Source: Chromatiales bacterium (lineage in GTDB: Bacteria; Pseudomonadota; Gammaproteobacteria; Steroidobacterales; BM003). Taken from it: a DNA stretch of 33,470 bases. Shown here one piece after another: positions 8,494 to 17,025 of the stretch. A program made the position numbers and the translations under genes. Under the pieces are notes generated by a model, which was not told the origin of the DNA, ran no database searches, and worked only from the letters and a program-made list of their open reading frames with translations. Each line of letters opens with the position of its first letter. Within the stretch, counting starts at the first letter, position 1. The DNA lies in the NCBI GenBank assembly GCA_029864735.1, contig JAOTSW010000006.1, forward strand, positions 1-33,470, written 5' to 3'.

Positions 8494-11400
8494 TGGACGG
8501 CAAACCCAGAGAAACTACCATTGATGGTAATGAGGCCACTGCCTATGTCGCCTACCGGGTGAACGAGGTCTGCGCAATCTACCCGATCACCCCCTCCTCC
8601 CCCATGGCGGAACTGGCCGACGAATGGGTGGCCAAGGGCGCACTGAACATCTGGGGCCGTTACCCGGATGTGGTGGAGATGCAAAGTGAAGGCGGCGCGG
8701 CCGGCGCGGTACATGGCGCGTTGCAGGCTGGAGCACTGACCACCACCTTCACCGCCTCCCAGGGCCTGATGTTGATGCTGCCGAATATGTACAAGATCGC
8801 CGGGGAACTGACCAGTACGGTGTTCCATGTGGCGGCGCGCTCCCTCGCGGCCCAGGCCCTGTCGATCTTCGGTGATCACAGTGACGTAATGGCCGCCAGG
8901 ACCACCGGCTTTGCCTTGCTGGCTTCCGCCTCGGTGCAGGAAGCTCATGATATGGCGCTGGTCACCCAGGCCGCGACACTGAAGTCCCGGGTCCCATTCC
9001 TGCATTTCTTTGACGGTTTCCGAACCTCACACGAGGTAAACAAGATCGTATTGCTCACCGATGAACAAATCAGGGCAATGATAGATGACGAGCTTGTTTA
9101 CGATCACCGCGCGCGCGCGTTGAATCCCGACAATCCGGTCATCCGCGGCACCGCGCAGAATCCAGACGTTTACTTCCAGGCGAGGGAAACGGTAAATCCC
9201 TATTACGCCGCCGCCCCCCAGATTGTCCAGGACGCCCTGGACAAGCTGGCAGCAATGACCGGGCGCCACTACAAGCTGTTTGAATACCATGGCGCCCAGG
9301 ATGCTGAGCGGGTGGCCGTTATCATGGGAAGCGGCGTGGATACGGTTCGTGAAACCGTTGATGCCCTGATTAAACGGGGTGAAAAAGTCGGCTTGTTGAG
9401 TGTGCGTCTGTACCGCCCATTCTCAGTAGAGCGCTTCATCCAGGCCCTGCCTGAAACCGTCCGCGACATCACGGTGCTGGACCGGACCAAGGAAGTCGGT
9501 GCTACCGGTGAACCCCTGTACCAGGACGTCGTGACCGCCCTGGTGGAAGCTGTCGGCGCCGGCCAGTTCGCCAGGATGCCCCGGGTAACCGGCGGCCGCT
9601 ACGGCCTGTCTTCCAAGGAATTCACGCCTGGCATGGTCGCCGGCGTATTCCACAACCTTGAAAAGGACAAGCCAAAGAATCATTTCACCATTGGCATACG
9701 GGACGATGTCTCGGGAACCAGCCTGGAATACGAACCAGAGCTTCCCCTTGACGAAGAAGGCATGACCCAGGCGCTGTTTTACGGCCTCGGCGCCGATGGG
9801 ACCGTGGGTGCAAACAAGAACAGCATTAAGATCATCGGTGAGGGAAGCGACCTGTACGCCCAGGGATACTTTGTCTATGACTCCAAAAAATCGGGTGCCC
9901 AGACTGTCTCGCATTTACGTTTCGGACCCAGGCCAATCAACAAACCCTATCTGATTCGCAAGGCAGATTTTATCGCCTGTCATCAATTCGGATTCGTCCA
10001 GAAAAGCGACCTGCTTCAGCAGGCCAGGCATGGCGCGACTTTCCTGTTGAACAGCCCTCATGACCGCACTGCGGTCTGGGCCAGTCTTCCACGGCCTGTG
10101 CAACGAAGCATCATCGAAAAGAAGCTGAAGTTTTTCGTCATCGATGCGTCACGGGTAGCCCAGTCTGCCGGCATGGGCACACGTATCAACACCATCATGC
10201 AGACCTGCTTTTTTGCCTTGTCCGGCGTGCTGCCACGTGACGAGGCCATTGAGCGAATCAAGAACGCGATCAAGAAGTCCTACGACCGCAAGGGCGACGA
10301 AGCCATACAGAAGAATTTCCGCGCGGTGGACGCGGCACTGGATCACTTGCATGAGGTGAAGGTTCCGGAACACGAAAGTAGCGAGAGAGAATTCCCACCG
10401 TCGGTGCCCGCCTCGGCTCCGGACTTTGTGCGCCAGGTTACCGGCGTCATGATTGCCGGCAAAGGCGACGACTTGCCGGTAAGCGCTTTGCCGGTGGACG
10501 GCACCTACCCGGTAGGCACAACAAAGTGGGAAAAACGCAATGTGGCAGACCGGGTTCCCCTGTGGGAATCGGATTTGTGCATCCAGTGCGGAAACTGCAG
10601 TTTTGTGTGCCCTCACAGCGTGATCCGGGCAAAGTTCTACCACAAAGATCACCTGGATCGGGCCCCGAAAAAATTTCCATCCTCGCACATTATTGCCAAG
10701 GGTTTCCCCGAAACTCGCTACTCGCTGCAGGTATACGCAGAGGACTGCACCGGCTGCAGATTGTGCGTCGAGGCCTGCCCGGTAGTGGACCCCAGGGTGC
10801 GGGGTCGCAAGGCTATCAACATGGCAAGCAAGGAGCCCTTGCTTGAACAAAGTCGCGAGAACCTGGAGTTCTTCGAAAGCCTGCCAATGAACGACCGCAG
10901 CAAGGTGGAATTCTCCCGGGTGCAGGGCGCCCAGTTCCTTGAGCCACTATTTGAGTTCAGCGGTGCCTGTGCAGGCTGCGGCGAAACACCTTACGTAAGG
11001 CTGTTGTCCCAGTTATTCGGCGATCGGCTTATCGTCGCCAACGCCACCGGCTGCTCGTCCATCTATGGCGGCAATCTTCCCACTACGCCGTGGACAACAA
11101 ACAGCGAAGGCAAGGGGCCAGCCTGGTCCAACTCGCTATTCGAGGACAACGCGGAATTCGGCCTGGGTATGCGGGTAACCGTGGATGTTCACACCAACCT
11201 TGCCCGTTCCCTGTTAAGCCAGCTTAAAGACGAACTGGGCTCCGAAACGGTTGAAGAGCTCAGGGGCGCGCCCCAGGTATACGAGTCCGAGATACGCCAG
11301 CAGCGCAATCGCGTCGCATCGCTCAAGAGCCAGCTGCAAAAGATGAACACGCCCATCTCCAAGAGCCTGCTCTCGGTTGCCGATAACCTGGTGCGGCGAA

Positions 11401-12065
11401 GTGTATGGCTGGTGGGCGGCGACGGCTGGGCCTATGACATCGGTTCCGGCGGACTGGACCACGTGCTTGCCCTGGGCCGAAATGTAAATATTTTGGTCCT
11501 GGATACCGAGGTGTATTCAAACACCGGCGGGCAAATGTCCAAGGCCACCCCGACAGCCGCCTCGGCCAAGTTTGCCGCTGCCGGCAAAAGGGTGGGCAAG
11601 AAAGATCTGGCCTTGCAGGCAATTTCCTATGGAAATGTCTACGTGGCGCAGATCGCCATGGGCGCAAATCCACAGCAAACCCTGTTGGCCCTGCGGGAGG
11701 CCGAGGCCTACAACGGCCCCTCCCTGGTGCTGGCCTACAGCCATTGCATCGCCCACGGCATCAATATGCACCAGGGTCTTAACCAGCAGAAGCTGGCGGT
11801 GTCTTCCGGCTACTGGCCGCTGATCCGCTACAACCCGGTGCTACGCAGCGAAGGCCGGAATCCCTTCGTGCTGGACTCCACCCGTCCGACCATCAACCTG
11901 AAGGACTATGCATACAACGAATTGAGATACCGGATCATTCAGCGCAACAACCCCGAAGAGGCCGAGAAACTCATGACCCTCGCCCAGGAAATGGTGGACT
12001 TGCGCTGGAGAACCTATGAGGAGATGGCCAGCCAGAGCGCCAGGGACTTCCAGCCCGTGGCATGA
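8493..12065 (+). CDS. nifJ: Pyruvate:ferredoxin (flavodoxin) oxidoreductase, single chain
   Basis: This large cytosolic thiamine-diphosphate enzyme decarboxylates pyruvate (or a related 2-oxoacid) to acetyl-CoA and passes low-potential electrons to a carrier. Its 1190 residues are typical of the homodimeric NifJ type. Domain I opens with TIDGNEATAYVAYRVNEV and YPITPSSPMAE. Domain II and the gamma-like domain (GVGATGNKNS-equivalent at GADGTVGANKNSIK) follow. The ferredoxin domain has clusters at Cys696/699/702/706 and Cys752/755/758/762. The ThDP domain has CAGCGETPY, ATGCSSIYGG and GDGWAYDIG (Gly976 on), then DTEVYSNTGGQ. The first base of its ATG is the last base of the upstream TGA. The family is oxygen-sensitive in most anaerobes. 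The substrate is assumed to be pyruvate from family membership. Confidence 0.95.
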   Translation: MDGKPRETTIDGNEATAYVAYRVNEVCAIYPITPSSPMAELADEWVAKGALNIWGRYPDVVEMQSEGGAAGAVHGALQAGALTTTFTASQGLMLMLPNMYKIAGELTSTVFHVAARSLAAQALSIFGDHSDVMAARTTGFALLASASVQEAHDMALVTQAATLKSRVPFLHFFDGFRTSHEVNKIVLLTDEQIRAMIDDELVYDHRARALNPDNPVIRGTAQNPDVYFQARETVNPYYAAAPQIVQDALDKLAAMTGRHYKLFEYHGAQDAERVAVIMGSGVDTVRETVDALIKRGEKVGLLSVRLYRPFSVERFIQALPETVRDITVLDRTKEVGATGEPLYQDVVTALVEAVGAGQFARMPRVTGGRYGLSSKEFTPGMVAGVFHNLEKDKPKNHFTIGIRDDVSGTSLEYEPELPLDEEGMTQALFYGLGADGTVGANKNSIKIIGEGSDLYAQGYFVYDSKKSGAQTVSHLRFGPRPINKPYLIRKADFIACHQFGFVQKSDLLQQARHGATFLLNSPHDRTAVWASLPRPVQRSIIEKKLKFFVIDASRVAQSAGMGTRINTIMQTCFFALSGVLPRDEAIERIKNAIKKSYDRKGDEAIQKNFRAVDAALDHLHEVKVPEHESSEREFPPSVPASAPDFVRQVTGVMIAGKGDDLPVSALPVDGTYPVGTTKWEKRNVADRVPLWESDLCIQCGNCSFVCPHSVIRAKFYHKDHLDRAPKKFPSSHIIAKGFPETRYSLQVYAEDCTGCRLCVEACPVVDPRVRGRKAINMASKEPLLEQSRENLEFFESLPMNDRSKVEFSRVQGAQFLEPLFEFSGACAGCGETPYVRLLSQLFGDRLIVANATGCSSIYGGNLPTTPWTTNSEGKGPAWSNSLFEDNAEFGLGMRVTVDVHTNLARSLLSQLKDELGSETVEELRGAPQVYESEIRQQRNRVASLKSQLQKMNTPISKSLLSVADNLVRRSVWLVGGDGWAYDIGSGGLDHVLALGRNVNILVLDTEVYSNTGGQMSKATPTAASAKFAAAGKRVGKKDLALQAISYGNVYVAQIAMGANPQQTLLALREAEAYNGPSLVLAYSHCIAHGINMHQGLNQQKLAVSSGYWPLIRYNPVLRSEGRNPFVLDSTRPTINLKDYAYNELRYRIIQRNNPEEAEKLMTLAQEMVDLRWRTYEEMASQSARDFQPVA

Positions 12066-12119
12066 GACAGATCACTACAGCCCGACAAACTTGAACGCGT
12101 AACCCGGAGTGGGAACCCC

Positions 12120-13115
12120 ATGAACCTCACCAGCACTTACCTCGGCATGGAACTCAGTTCACCCATCGTCGTCTCCGCATGCCCCTTGTCCGAAAGCCTG
12201 GACAACATCGTCCGTATGCAGGAGTACGGGGCCGGAGCGGTGGTCCTGTTCTCCTTGTTTGAGGAGCAGATTCGGCGCGAGAATGCGCTGTATCAGGAAG
12301 TCATGGAAAACACCGCCGGCGCCTTCGCCGAAGCGGCCGACTATTTCCCCGGGGCGGATGAATACCAGTCTGGTACGGTCGAATATCTGGAGCTGATTCG
12401 GCGAGCCAAGAAAAAAGTGGACATGCCCATCATTGCCAGTCTCAATGGCACCTCGCCAGAGGGCTGGATCGAATATGCCCGGCAACTGGAGCAAGCCGGC
12501 GCAGATGGCATCGAACTGAATGTTTTTTATATTCCGGCAGATGTTTCCCTGACCGGCGAGGAAGTTGAAGAGCGTTACCTGAATATTGTGAAGCTAGTGA
12601 AGTCCACGGTAAGTATTCCCGTAGCAATAAAGCTGAATCCCTACTTTAGCGCCATGGGTAATATGGCCCATCGAATGGCCGACGCGGGGGCAGATGGACT
12701 GGTGTTTTTCAATCGCTTCTACCAACCCGATTTCGATATCGAAAACCTGCGCGTCATCAGCGACCTGCGTTACAGCGAGCACAACGAAATCCGCCTTCCG
12801 CTGTTGTGGATAGCCGCCCTGCATGGCCGGATTGACGCTTCATTCGCGGCAACCAGCGGAGTCCAGGGAGCAAGGGAAGTCGTAAAATACCTGCTCGCAG
12901 GGGCTGACGTGATAATGACCGCCTCCTCCCTGTACCGCCATGGGATCGAACACCTGGCGACCATGAACAAGGAGTTGGAGCAATGGATGCAGCGACTGAA
13001 TTTTGAATCCATTGATGGATTCCGCGGGGTGCTCAGCCAACAAAACATCCATGACACGACGGCGTACGAGCGAGCTAACTACATACGCATCATGGAGTCG
13101 GCCAGGCAGGCCTGA
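12120..13115 (+). CDS. Dihydroorotate dehydrogenase-like flavoprotein (nifJ-linked)
   Basis: This 331-residue protein has the PyrD-type FMN-binding TIM-barrel pattern. The N-terminal STYLGMELSSPIVVSACPL resembles DHOD starts. Lys171 lies in IKLNPYF, matching the FMN-contacting lysine segment, and the C-terminal SGVQGAREVVKYLLAGAD matches the FMN-phosphate region. The DHOD catalytic loop (normally ELNLSCPN in class 1A, Ser in class 2) reads ELNVFYIPAD here at 132-141. The catalytic base is therefore missing, with Phe136-Tyr137 in place of Ser-Cys. It probably does not oxidise dihydroorotate. Related proteins are commonly found beside nifJ in other bacteria, and their function is not established. 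It starts 54 bases after nifJ with GGAG before the ATG, so it is most likely in the same operon. Confidence 0.85.
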   Translation: MNLTSTYLGMELSSPIVVSACPLSESLDNIVRMQEYGAGAVVLFSLFEEQIRRENALYQEVMENTAGAFAEAADYFPGADEYQSGTVEYLELIRRAKKKVDMPIIASLNGTSPEGWIEYARQLEQAGADGIELNVFYIPADVSLTGEEVEERYLNIVKLVKSTVSIPVAIKLNPYFSAMGNMAHRMADAGADGLVFFNRFYQPDFDIENLRVISDLRYSEHNEIRLPLLWIAALHGRIDASFAATSGVQGAREVVKYLLAGADVIMTASSLYRHGIEHLATMNKELEQWMQRLNFESIDGFRGVLSQQNIHDTTAYERANYIRIMESARQA

Positions 13116-13202
13116 GCACTCGCTCAACGCTATCCCGAAAATCCGGGTCACAAATGATTTCCCCAAACCGTGAATATGCACGGGTATTCGCGTATTAGCT
13201 TC

Positions 13203-13211
13203 TGCTATGAT
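13203..13211 (+). promoter_or_regulatory. Extended -10 promoter element for cpdA
   Basis: TGCTATGAT is an extended -10 element (TGn plus 5/6 match to TATAAT) with no strong -35. Transcription would begin near 13218, which argues against a TTG start at 13217 and for the GTG at 13244. Confidence 0.45.
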
Positions 13212-13243
13212 TTCTGTTGTTAATCATTACGGCGACAGGGCTT

Positions 13244-14026
13244 GTGCGCACACTGACACATTCAACCCAGGACGGGCCGTTACGGCTGCTGCAAATTACG
13301 GATTGTCACTTGTTTGCCGATCCCCAGGGCACCATGCACGGTTTGAACACCCGAGGCAGCATGCAAAGGGTGATAGACGCTGCTGTAGCCGAACTGCACG
13401 AGTGTCACGCGATACTGGCCACCGGCGATCTTTCCCAGGATGAATCCGAGCAGGCCTACCGGGATTTCGCCCGTATCATGGCGCCACTGGGTCAGCCCGT
13501 TTTGACTATTCCGGGCAATCACGACAACCCGACTTTCATGCGCACACTTCTCGACCAGGGGCAGTTTCAGTTCTGTGGCGCGGCGACCGGAAGCAACTGG
13601 CTGATCATCATGCTGTCCAGCCATTTACGTGGACAGACCGGCGGAGCGCTATCCGACCAGGAACTGGACAGGATGGATACGCTGCTTGCCCAACATCCCG
13701 AACATCACGCGCTGGTATGCCTTCACCACCAGCCTGTAGCCATCGGCTCCCGGTGGCTGGACGGAATTGGACTGGAGAATGGCGAGGACTTCATGCGCAG
13801 AGTGCACCAGGCGGGAAATGTGCGGGGCGTGCTCTGGGGGCATATACACCAGGAATTCCAGTCAGAAAATGCGGGCGTTACCTTACTCGCCGGACCATCC
13901 ACCTGCCACCAGTTCGTCGCGGCCTGCGATGAATACGGCGTTGAAAAAGGCAGGTCAGGCTACCGGGTACTGGACTTGCACGCGAATGGTCGTATCGACA
14001 CCCGGGTGAACTGGGTCGACACCTGA
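13244..14026 (+). CDS. cpdA: 3',5'-cyclic AMP phosphodiesterase (class III, CpdA-type)
   Basis: This metallophosphoesterase is expected to hydrolyse cAMP to AMP in the cytosol and so tune Crp/Vfr-type signalling. With the GTG start it has 260 residues. Dinuclear metal-site motifs are in order: ITDCHLF (Asp20, His22), GDLSQD at 61-66, GNHDNP from 91, LHHQP at 160-164 and GHIH at 199-202. QGTMHGLNTRGS after the first motif is characteristic of CpdA. The GTG at 13244 gives a 16-residue lead before QITD, close to the Pseudomonas CpdA start; a TTG at 13217 would add nine residues and lacks a Shine-Dalgarno. The class II aldolase-like gene follows after 16 bases, so the two are probably co-transcribed. 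Confidence 0.88.
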   Translation: MRTLTHSTQDGPLRLLQITDCHLFADPQGTMHGLNTRGSMQRVIDAAVAELHECHAILATGDLSQDESEQAYRDFARIMAPLGQPVLTIPGNHDNPTFMRTLLDQGQFQFCGAATGSNWLIIMLSSHLRGQTGGALSDQELDRMDTLLAQHPEHHALVCLHHQPVAIGSRWLDGIGLENGEDFMRRVHQAGNVRGVLWGHIHQEFQSENAGVTLLAGPSTCHQFVAACDEYGVEKGRSGYRVLDLHANGRIDTRVNWVDT

Positions 14027-14042
14027 TTCACAGGAGTACGCC

Positions 14043-14612
14043 GTGGAAATGAAAATAAAACAGGAACTGGTGTTGTACTACAACCGGCTCCAGCAAAATG
14101 GTTTGAATGACTCCCACAGCGGGAACGCGTCGGTACGCACAGACCAGGGAATGTGGATCACTCCAACCGGCGCCTGCGCCGAGACCCTGAGCGCCAGCGA
14201 CCTTGTTCTTTGCACCACAGGCGCTCCCCCCACCCCCCGCGCATCCCTGGACGCGCCACTGCATGCAGCGATTTATCGTGAAGTCAGCGGCGCCCGGGCG
14301 GTCCTGCATTTCCACCCCGCCCATGCCATCGCACTCACCCTGGATGGCGAGGATTTTCTGCCCGAGGATTTCGAGGGCTCCTATTTTCTGAATCGTGTAC
14401 CGGTGCTGGAGGTGCCTTTTCAGCGCTACACCCAGGACTCTCCCGCCGCGGTGGCCGAAGCCCTGATAGAAAACAGGGTCACCATCGTGCGGGGTCACGG
14501 CGCCTATGTCTGCGGAAACTCACTTGACCAGGCATACAAGTGGGCCAATGCCCTGGAGTCCTCCGCCCGGATCACCTGGCTCGCGCGGGTAGCAGGAGTC
14601 AACTGCCGATGA
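14043..14612 (+). CDS. Class II aldolase/adducin-family protein, compact
   Basis: This is a 189-residue protein of the class II aldolase/adducin fold, which includes fuculose/ribulose phosphate aldolases and epimerases and methylthioribulose-1-phosphate dehydratase (MtnB). Visible motifs are DSHSGNASVR at 23-32, WITPTG at 38-43, metal ligands His89 and His91 in LHFHPAH, and a third ligand His152 in RGHGAYV. At the position of the usual catalytic Glu (S-x-E-x-P-x-H) it reads SLDAPLH, giving Asp70. Substrate unknown; MtnB is possible, but no other methionine-salvage gene is nearby. The GTG start has AGGAG 7 bases upstream. Its stop overlaps the next start (ATGA), which implies translational coupling. 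Confidence 0.82.
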   Translation: MEMKIKQELVLYYNRLQQNGLNDSHSGNASVRTDQGMWITPTGACAETLSASDLVLCTTGAPPTPRASLDAPLHAAIYREVSGARAVLHFHPAHAIALTLDGEDFLPEDFEGSYFLNRVPVLEVPFQRYTQDSPAAVAEALIENRVTIVRGHGAYVCGNSLDQAYKWANALESSARITWLARVAGVNCR

Positions 14613-15475
14613 GGCGTTGGCTGGCCGGCCTGCTGTTAGGCCTGTGCCTGACGATCACCGCCGCCGCGGAAGCTCCCTCCCACAGTCTGTGGCGGGGCAC
14701 TTTTAACGATCATGACATCAGTATCCTGGGCTCCATCCACGCCTTGCGCCCGGGAGATTACCCGCTGCCCGAGGCCATCAACAATGCCTACCAACGCGCC
14801 GAGACCGTGGTGTTTGAACTGGACCTGGCAAACCTGGACCCGGAAAGTATCTCGGCGGCGGTAACCGCCACAGGCCTGCTCACCCAGGGCAGCCTGCCGC
14901 AATTTTTCGACCCACAGGATTGGCGCAGGGCGGATGAACTGGCCCGGTCCATGAATATCTCCCTGGATCCTCTTGCCGGCCTAAAACCATGGCTGGCGGC
15001 AATGACCATCGTGCAAATACGCATGACCCAGCTGGATTACGACCCGGAACTGGGTGTTGACCAGCACTTTTCAGCCCTTGCCCGGGCCGATGGGAAGGCG
15101 GTAATCGGTCTGGAAACCCTGCTGCAGCAATTGGCCATGCTGGATTCCTTGCCCCCACACGAGCAGCAGGCCCTGTTTCTGCAGTCCCTGGAAGAAGCCC
15201 AGGAAATGGGCGCAGGACTCGACGAACTGGTGGAGGCCTGGCGGCGGGGAAATAATGCCGCCCTGGCTGAGGAACTGGGAGGGAGTTTCACGGAATTCCC
15301 CGAGCTATACCAGCAACTGGTGGTTGCCCGGAACAAGGCATGGACCGAACAAATCCTCGCCATGGACGCCTCCACCGGCGACCTGCTGGTGGTGGTCGGG
15401 GCTCTGCACCTGGTGGGGCCAAACAGCCTGATCGGGATGCTCAAAGAACGCGGGCTTGTGCTGAACCAGCAATAA
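14609..15475 (+). CDS. TraB/GumN-family protein with signal peptide
   Basis: This 288-residue protein begins MRRWLAGLLLGLCLTITAAAEA, a Sec signal peptide with probable cleavage near residue 20-22, so it is exported. The mature part matches the TraB/GumN/Tiki family (possible metalloprotease fold). It has a first GxxH motif, GSIH at 41-44, a conserved Glu70 in VVFELDL, and a second GxxH motif, GALH, near the C-terminus in VVVGALHLVGP. An in-frame ATG at 14609 overlaps the upstream stop as ATGA. The 23-residue upstream extension would abolish the signal peptide, so I use 14609. It is the last gene of the cpdA operon. Substrate and role are unknown. Confidence 0.85.
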   Translation: MRRWLAGLLLGLCLTITAAAEAPSHSLWRGTFNDHDISILGSIHALRPGDYPLPEAINNAYQRAETVVFELDLANLDPESISAAVTATGLLTQGSLPQFFDPQDWRRADELARSMNISLDPLAGLKPWLAAMTIVQIRMTQLDYDPELGVDQHFSALARADGKAVIGLETLLQQLAMLDSLPPHEQQALFLQSLEEAQEMGAGLDELVEAWRRGNNAALAEELGGSFTEFPELYQQLVVARNKAWTEQILAMDASTGDLLVVVGALHLVGPNSLIGMLKERGLVLNQQ

Positions 15476-15479
15476 CGGC

Positions 15480-15644
15480 CTAGATTTCAACCAATTCGAA
15501 ATCCTCCACCGGTGCACCACAATCGGGACAGCACCAACTCTCAGGGAGGTCCTCCCATCGGGTCATCGGAGGAATATGAGACTGAGCATCTCCCTGCTCT
15601 TCCTCGTAGACACTTCCGCATACTAGACACATATAGGCTTTCAT
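15480..15644 (-). CDS. Rubredoxin
   Basis: This 54-residue reading frame encodes a complete rubredoxin, a small cytosolic one-iron electron carrier. The iron ligands are C-L-V-C-G (Cys6, Cys9) and C-P-D-C-G-A-P (Cys39, Cys42), with the conserved WEDLPESW segment and acidic tail EDFELVEI between and after them. It begins MKAYMCLVCG, as expected. Odd points are that the usual DP..G loop reads EEEQGDAQSHIPPMTRW and that an extra Cys38 directly precedes the third ligand. The stop lies 4 bases from the TraB-like gene's convergent stop. It diverges from hemL across 112 bases. A partner (for example an alkane hydroxylase or rubredoxin reductase) is not in the window. Confidence 0.92.
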   Translation of the reverse strand: MKAYMCLVCGSVYEEEQGDAQSHIPPMTRWEDLPESWCCPDCGAPVEDFELVEI

Positions 15645-15756
15645 CTGAATGCCCCGGCTCCAACATCCTGTCGTGGAAATTCCTTATGAGTTTAGCAGAG
15701 AACTGGCCTCTACTGCTGGTAGAATAGCGCCTTTGATTCTGGCGAAAGGAAGTACT

Positions 15757-17025
15757 GTGAGCCTCTACGACGACGCAAAACGATATATCCCTGGTGGTGT
15801 TAACTCCCCGGTCCGTGCCTTTGGCTCGGTGGGCGGTGAGCCTGTGTTTTTTGACCGCGCCAAAGGTGCCTATCTGTTTGACACCGATGGCAAGCGCTAC
15901 ATTGACTATATTGGCTCCTGGGGACCCATGATCCTGGGACATGCCGAAAAGAACGTTATCGCAGCGGTGCAAAAGGCGGCCGAGGCCAGCCTGAGTTTTG
16001 GCGCCCCGTCGGTGGCCGAAACCACGTTGGCGGCCAGGGTCTGCGAATTGATGCCCAGCATCGAGAAAATTCGCATGGTCAACTCTGGAACAGAGGCCAC
16101 CATGAGCGCCATCCGCCTGGCCCGGGGGTTCACCGGGCGCGACAAGATCCTGAAGTTCGAGGGCTGCTACCACGGCCATTCCGACTCCCTGCTCGTAAAA
16201 GCCGGATCCGGCGCCCTGACCCTGGGCGTACCCACCTCACCCGGCGTACCCGCGTCAGTTGCCGAGCACACCATCACCTGCACCTATAACGACCTGGAGC
16301 AGGTCAAAGAGGTGTTCGCAGAAATCGGTGACCAACTGGCCTGCATCATCGTCGAGCCGGTAGCCGGTAACATGAACATGGTCACGCCGATAGCCGGATT
16401 CCTGGAAGGATTGCAGGAGATCTGCCAGCAACATGGCACGCTGCTGATTTTTGACGAGGTCATGACCGGTTTTCGGGTCGCCCGTGGCGGCGCCCAGGCG
16501 ATTTACAACATCAAGCCTGATCTCACCACCCTGGGCAAGATCATCGGCGGCGGCATGGCCGTGGGCGCTTTCGGCGGTCGTGCCGACGTCATGGATTACA
16601 TTGCCCCCAGCGGCCCCGTTTACCAGGCCGGCACGCTCTCAGGCAACCCCGTGGCCATGGCTGCAGGACTGGCCACCCTGGCCGGCCTGAGCCGGGACGG
16701 CTTTTATGAGGAACTCGGCGCCAAGACCGCCAGGCTGGCCGAAGGCCTTGCCCGAGTGGGACGCGAAGCCGGAATCCCGGTGTTCACCCGATCGGTGGGC
16801 GGCATGTTCGGCATGTTCTTTACCGATGCTGAATCCGTGGATTCCTTCGGCCAAGTAATGAAGTGCGACACGGACCGTTTCCGCAAGTTCTTCCACGGCA
16901 TGCTCGACGCAGGCATCTACCTGGCGCCCTCGGCATTTGAAGCCGGGTTCGTATCCATTTGCCACAGCGACGAAGACATCCAGGCCACCCTGGATGCCGC
17001 GGCGAAGGTCATGGGCAGCCTCTAG
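15757..17025 (+). CDS. hemL: Glutamate-1-semialdehyde 2,1-aminomutase
   Basis: This PLP enzyme of the C5 tetrapyrrole pathway converts glutamate-1-semialdehyde to 5-aminolevulinate in the cytosol. It has 422 residues against about 426 in E. coli. It starts [21 protein letters not shown], the standard family N-terminus. [14 protein letters not shown] and the PLP-lysine segment [17 protein letters not shown] (Lys261) follow. The GTG at 15757 has AAAGGA 6 bases upstream; the frame is open 36 codons further up, but that extension is not family-like and overlaps the rubredoxin gene's promoter side. The stop shares CTAG with the convergent macrodomain gene. Heme, and any cobalamin made de novo, would depend on this step. 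Confidence 0.96.
   Translation: MSLYDDAKRYIPGGVNSPVRAFGSVGGEPVFFDRAKGAYLFDTDGKRYIDYIGSWGPMILGHAEKNVIAAVQKAAEASLSFGAPSVAETTLAARVCELMPSIEKIRMVNSGTEATMSAIRLARGFTGRDKILKFEGCYHGHSDSLLVKAGSGALTLGVPTSPGVPASVAEHTITCTYNDLEQVKEVFAEIGDQLACIIVEPVAGNMNMVTPIAGFLEGLQEICQQHGTLLIFDEVMTGFRVARGGAQAIYNIKPDLTTLGKIIGGGMAVGAFGGRADVMDYIAPSGPVYQAGTLSGNPVAMAAGLATLAGLSRDGFYEELGAKTARLAEGLARVGREAGIPVFTRSVGGMFGMFFTDAESVDSFGQVMKCDTDRFRKFFHGMLDAGIYLAPSAFEAGFVSICHSDEDIQATLDAAAKVMGSL

Noticed and set aside
15649-15756. N-terminal extension of HemL by 36 residues
   Set aside because: It is not family-like, and a good ribosome-binding site precedes the GTG at 15757.
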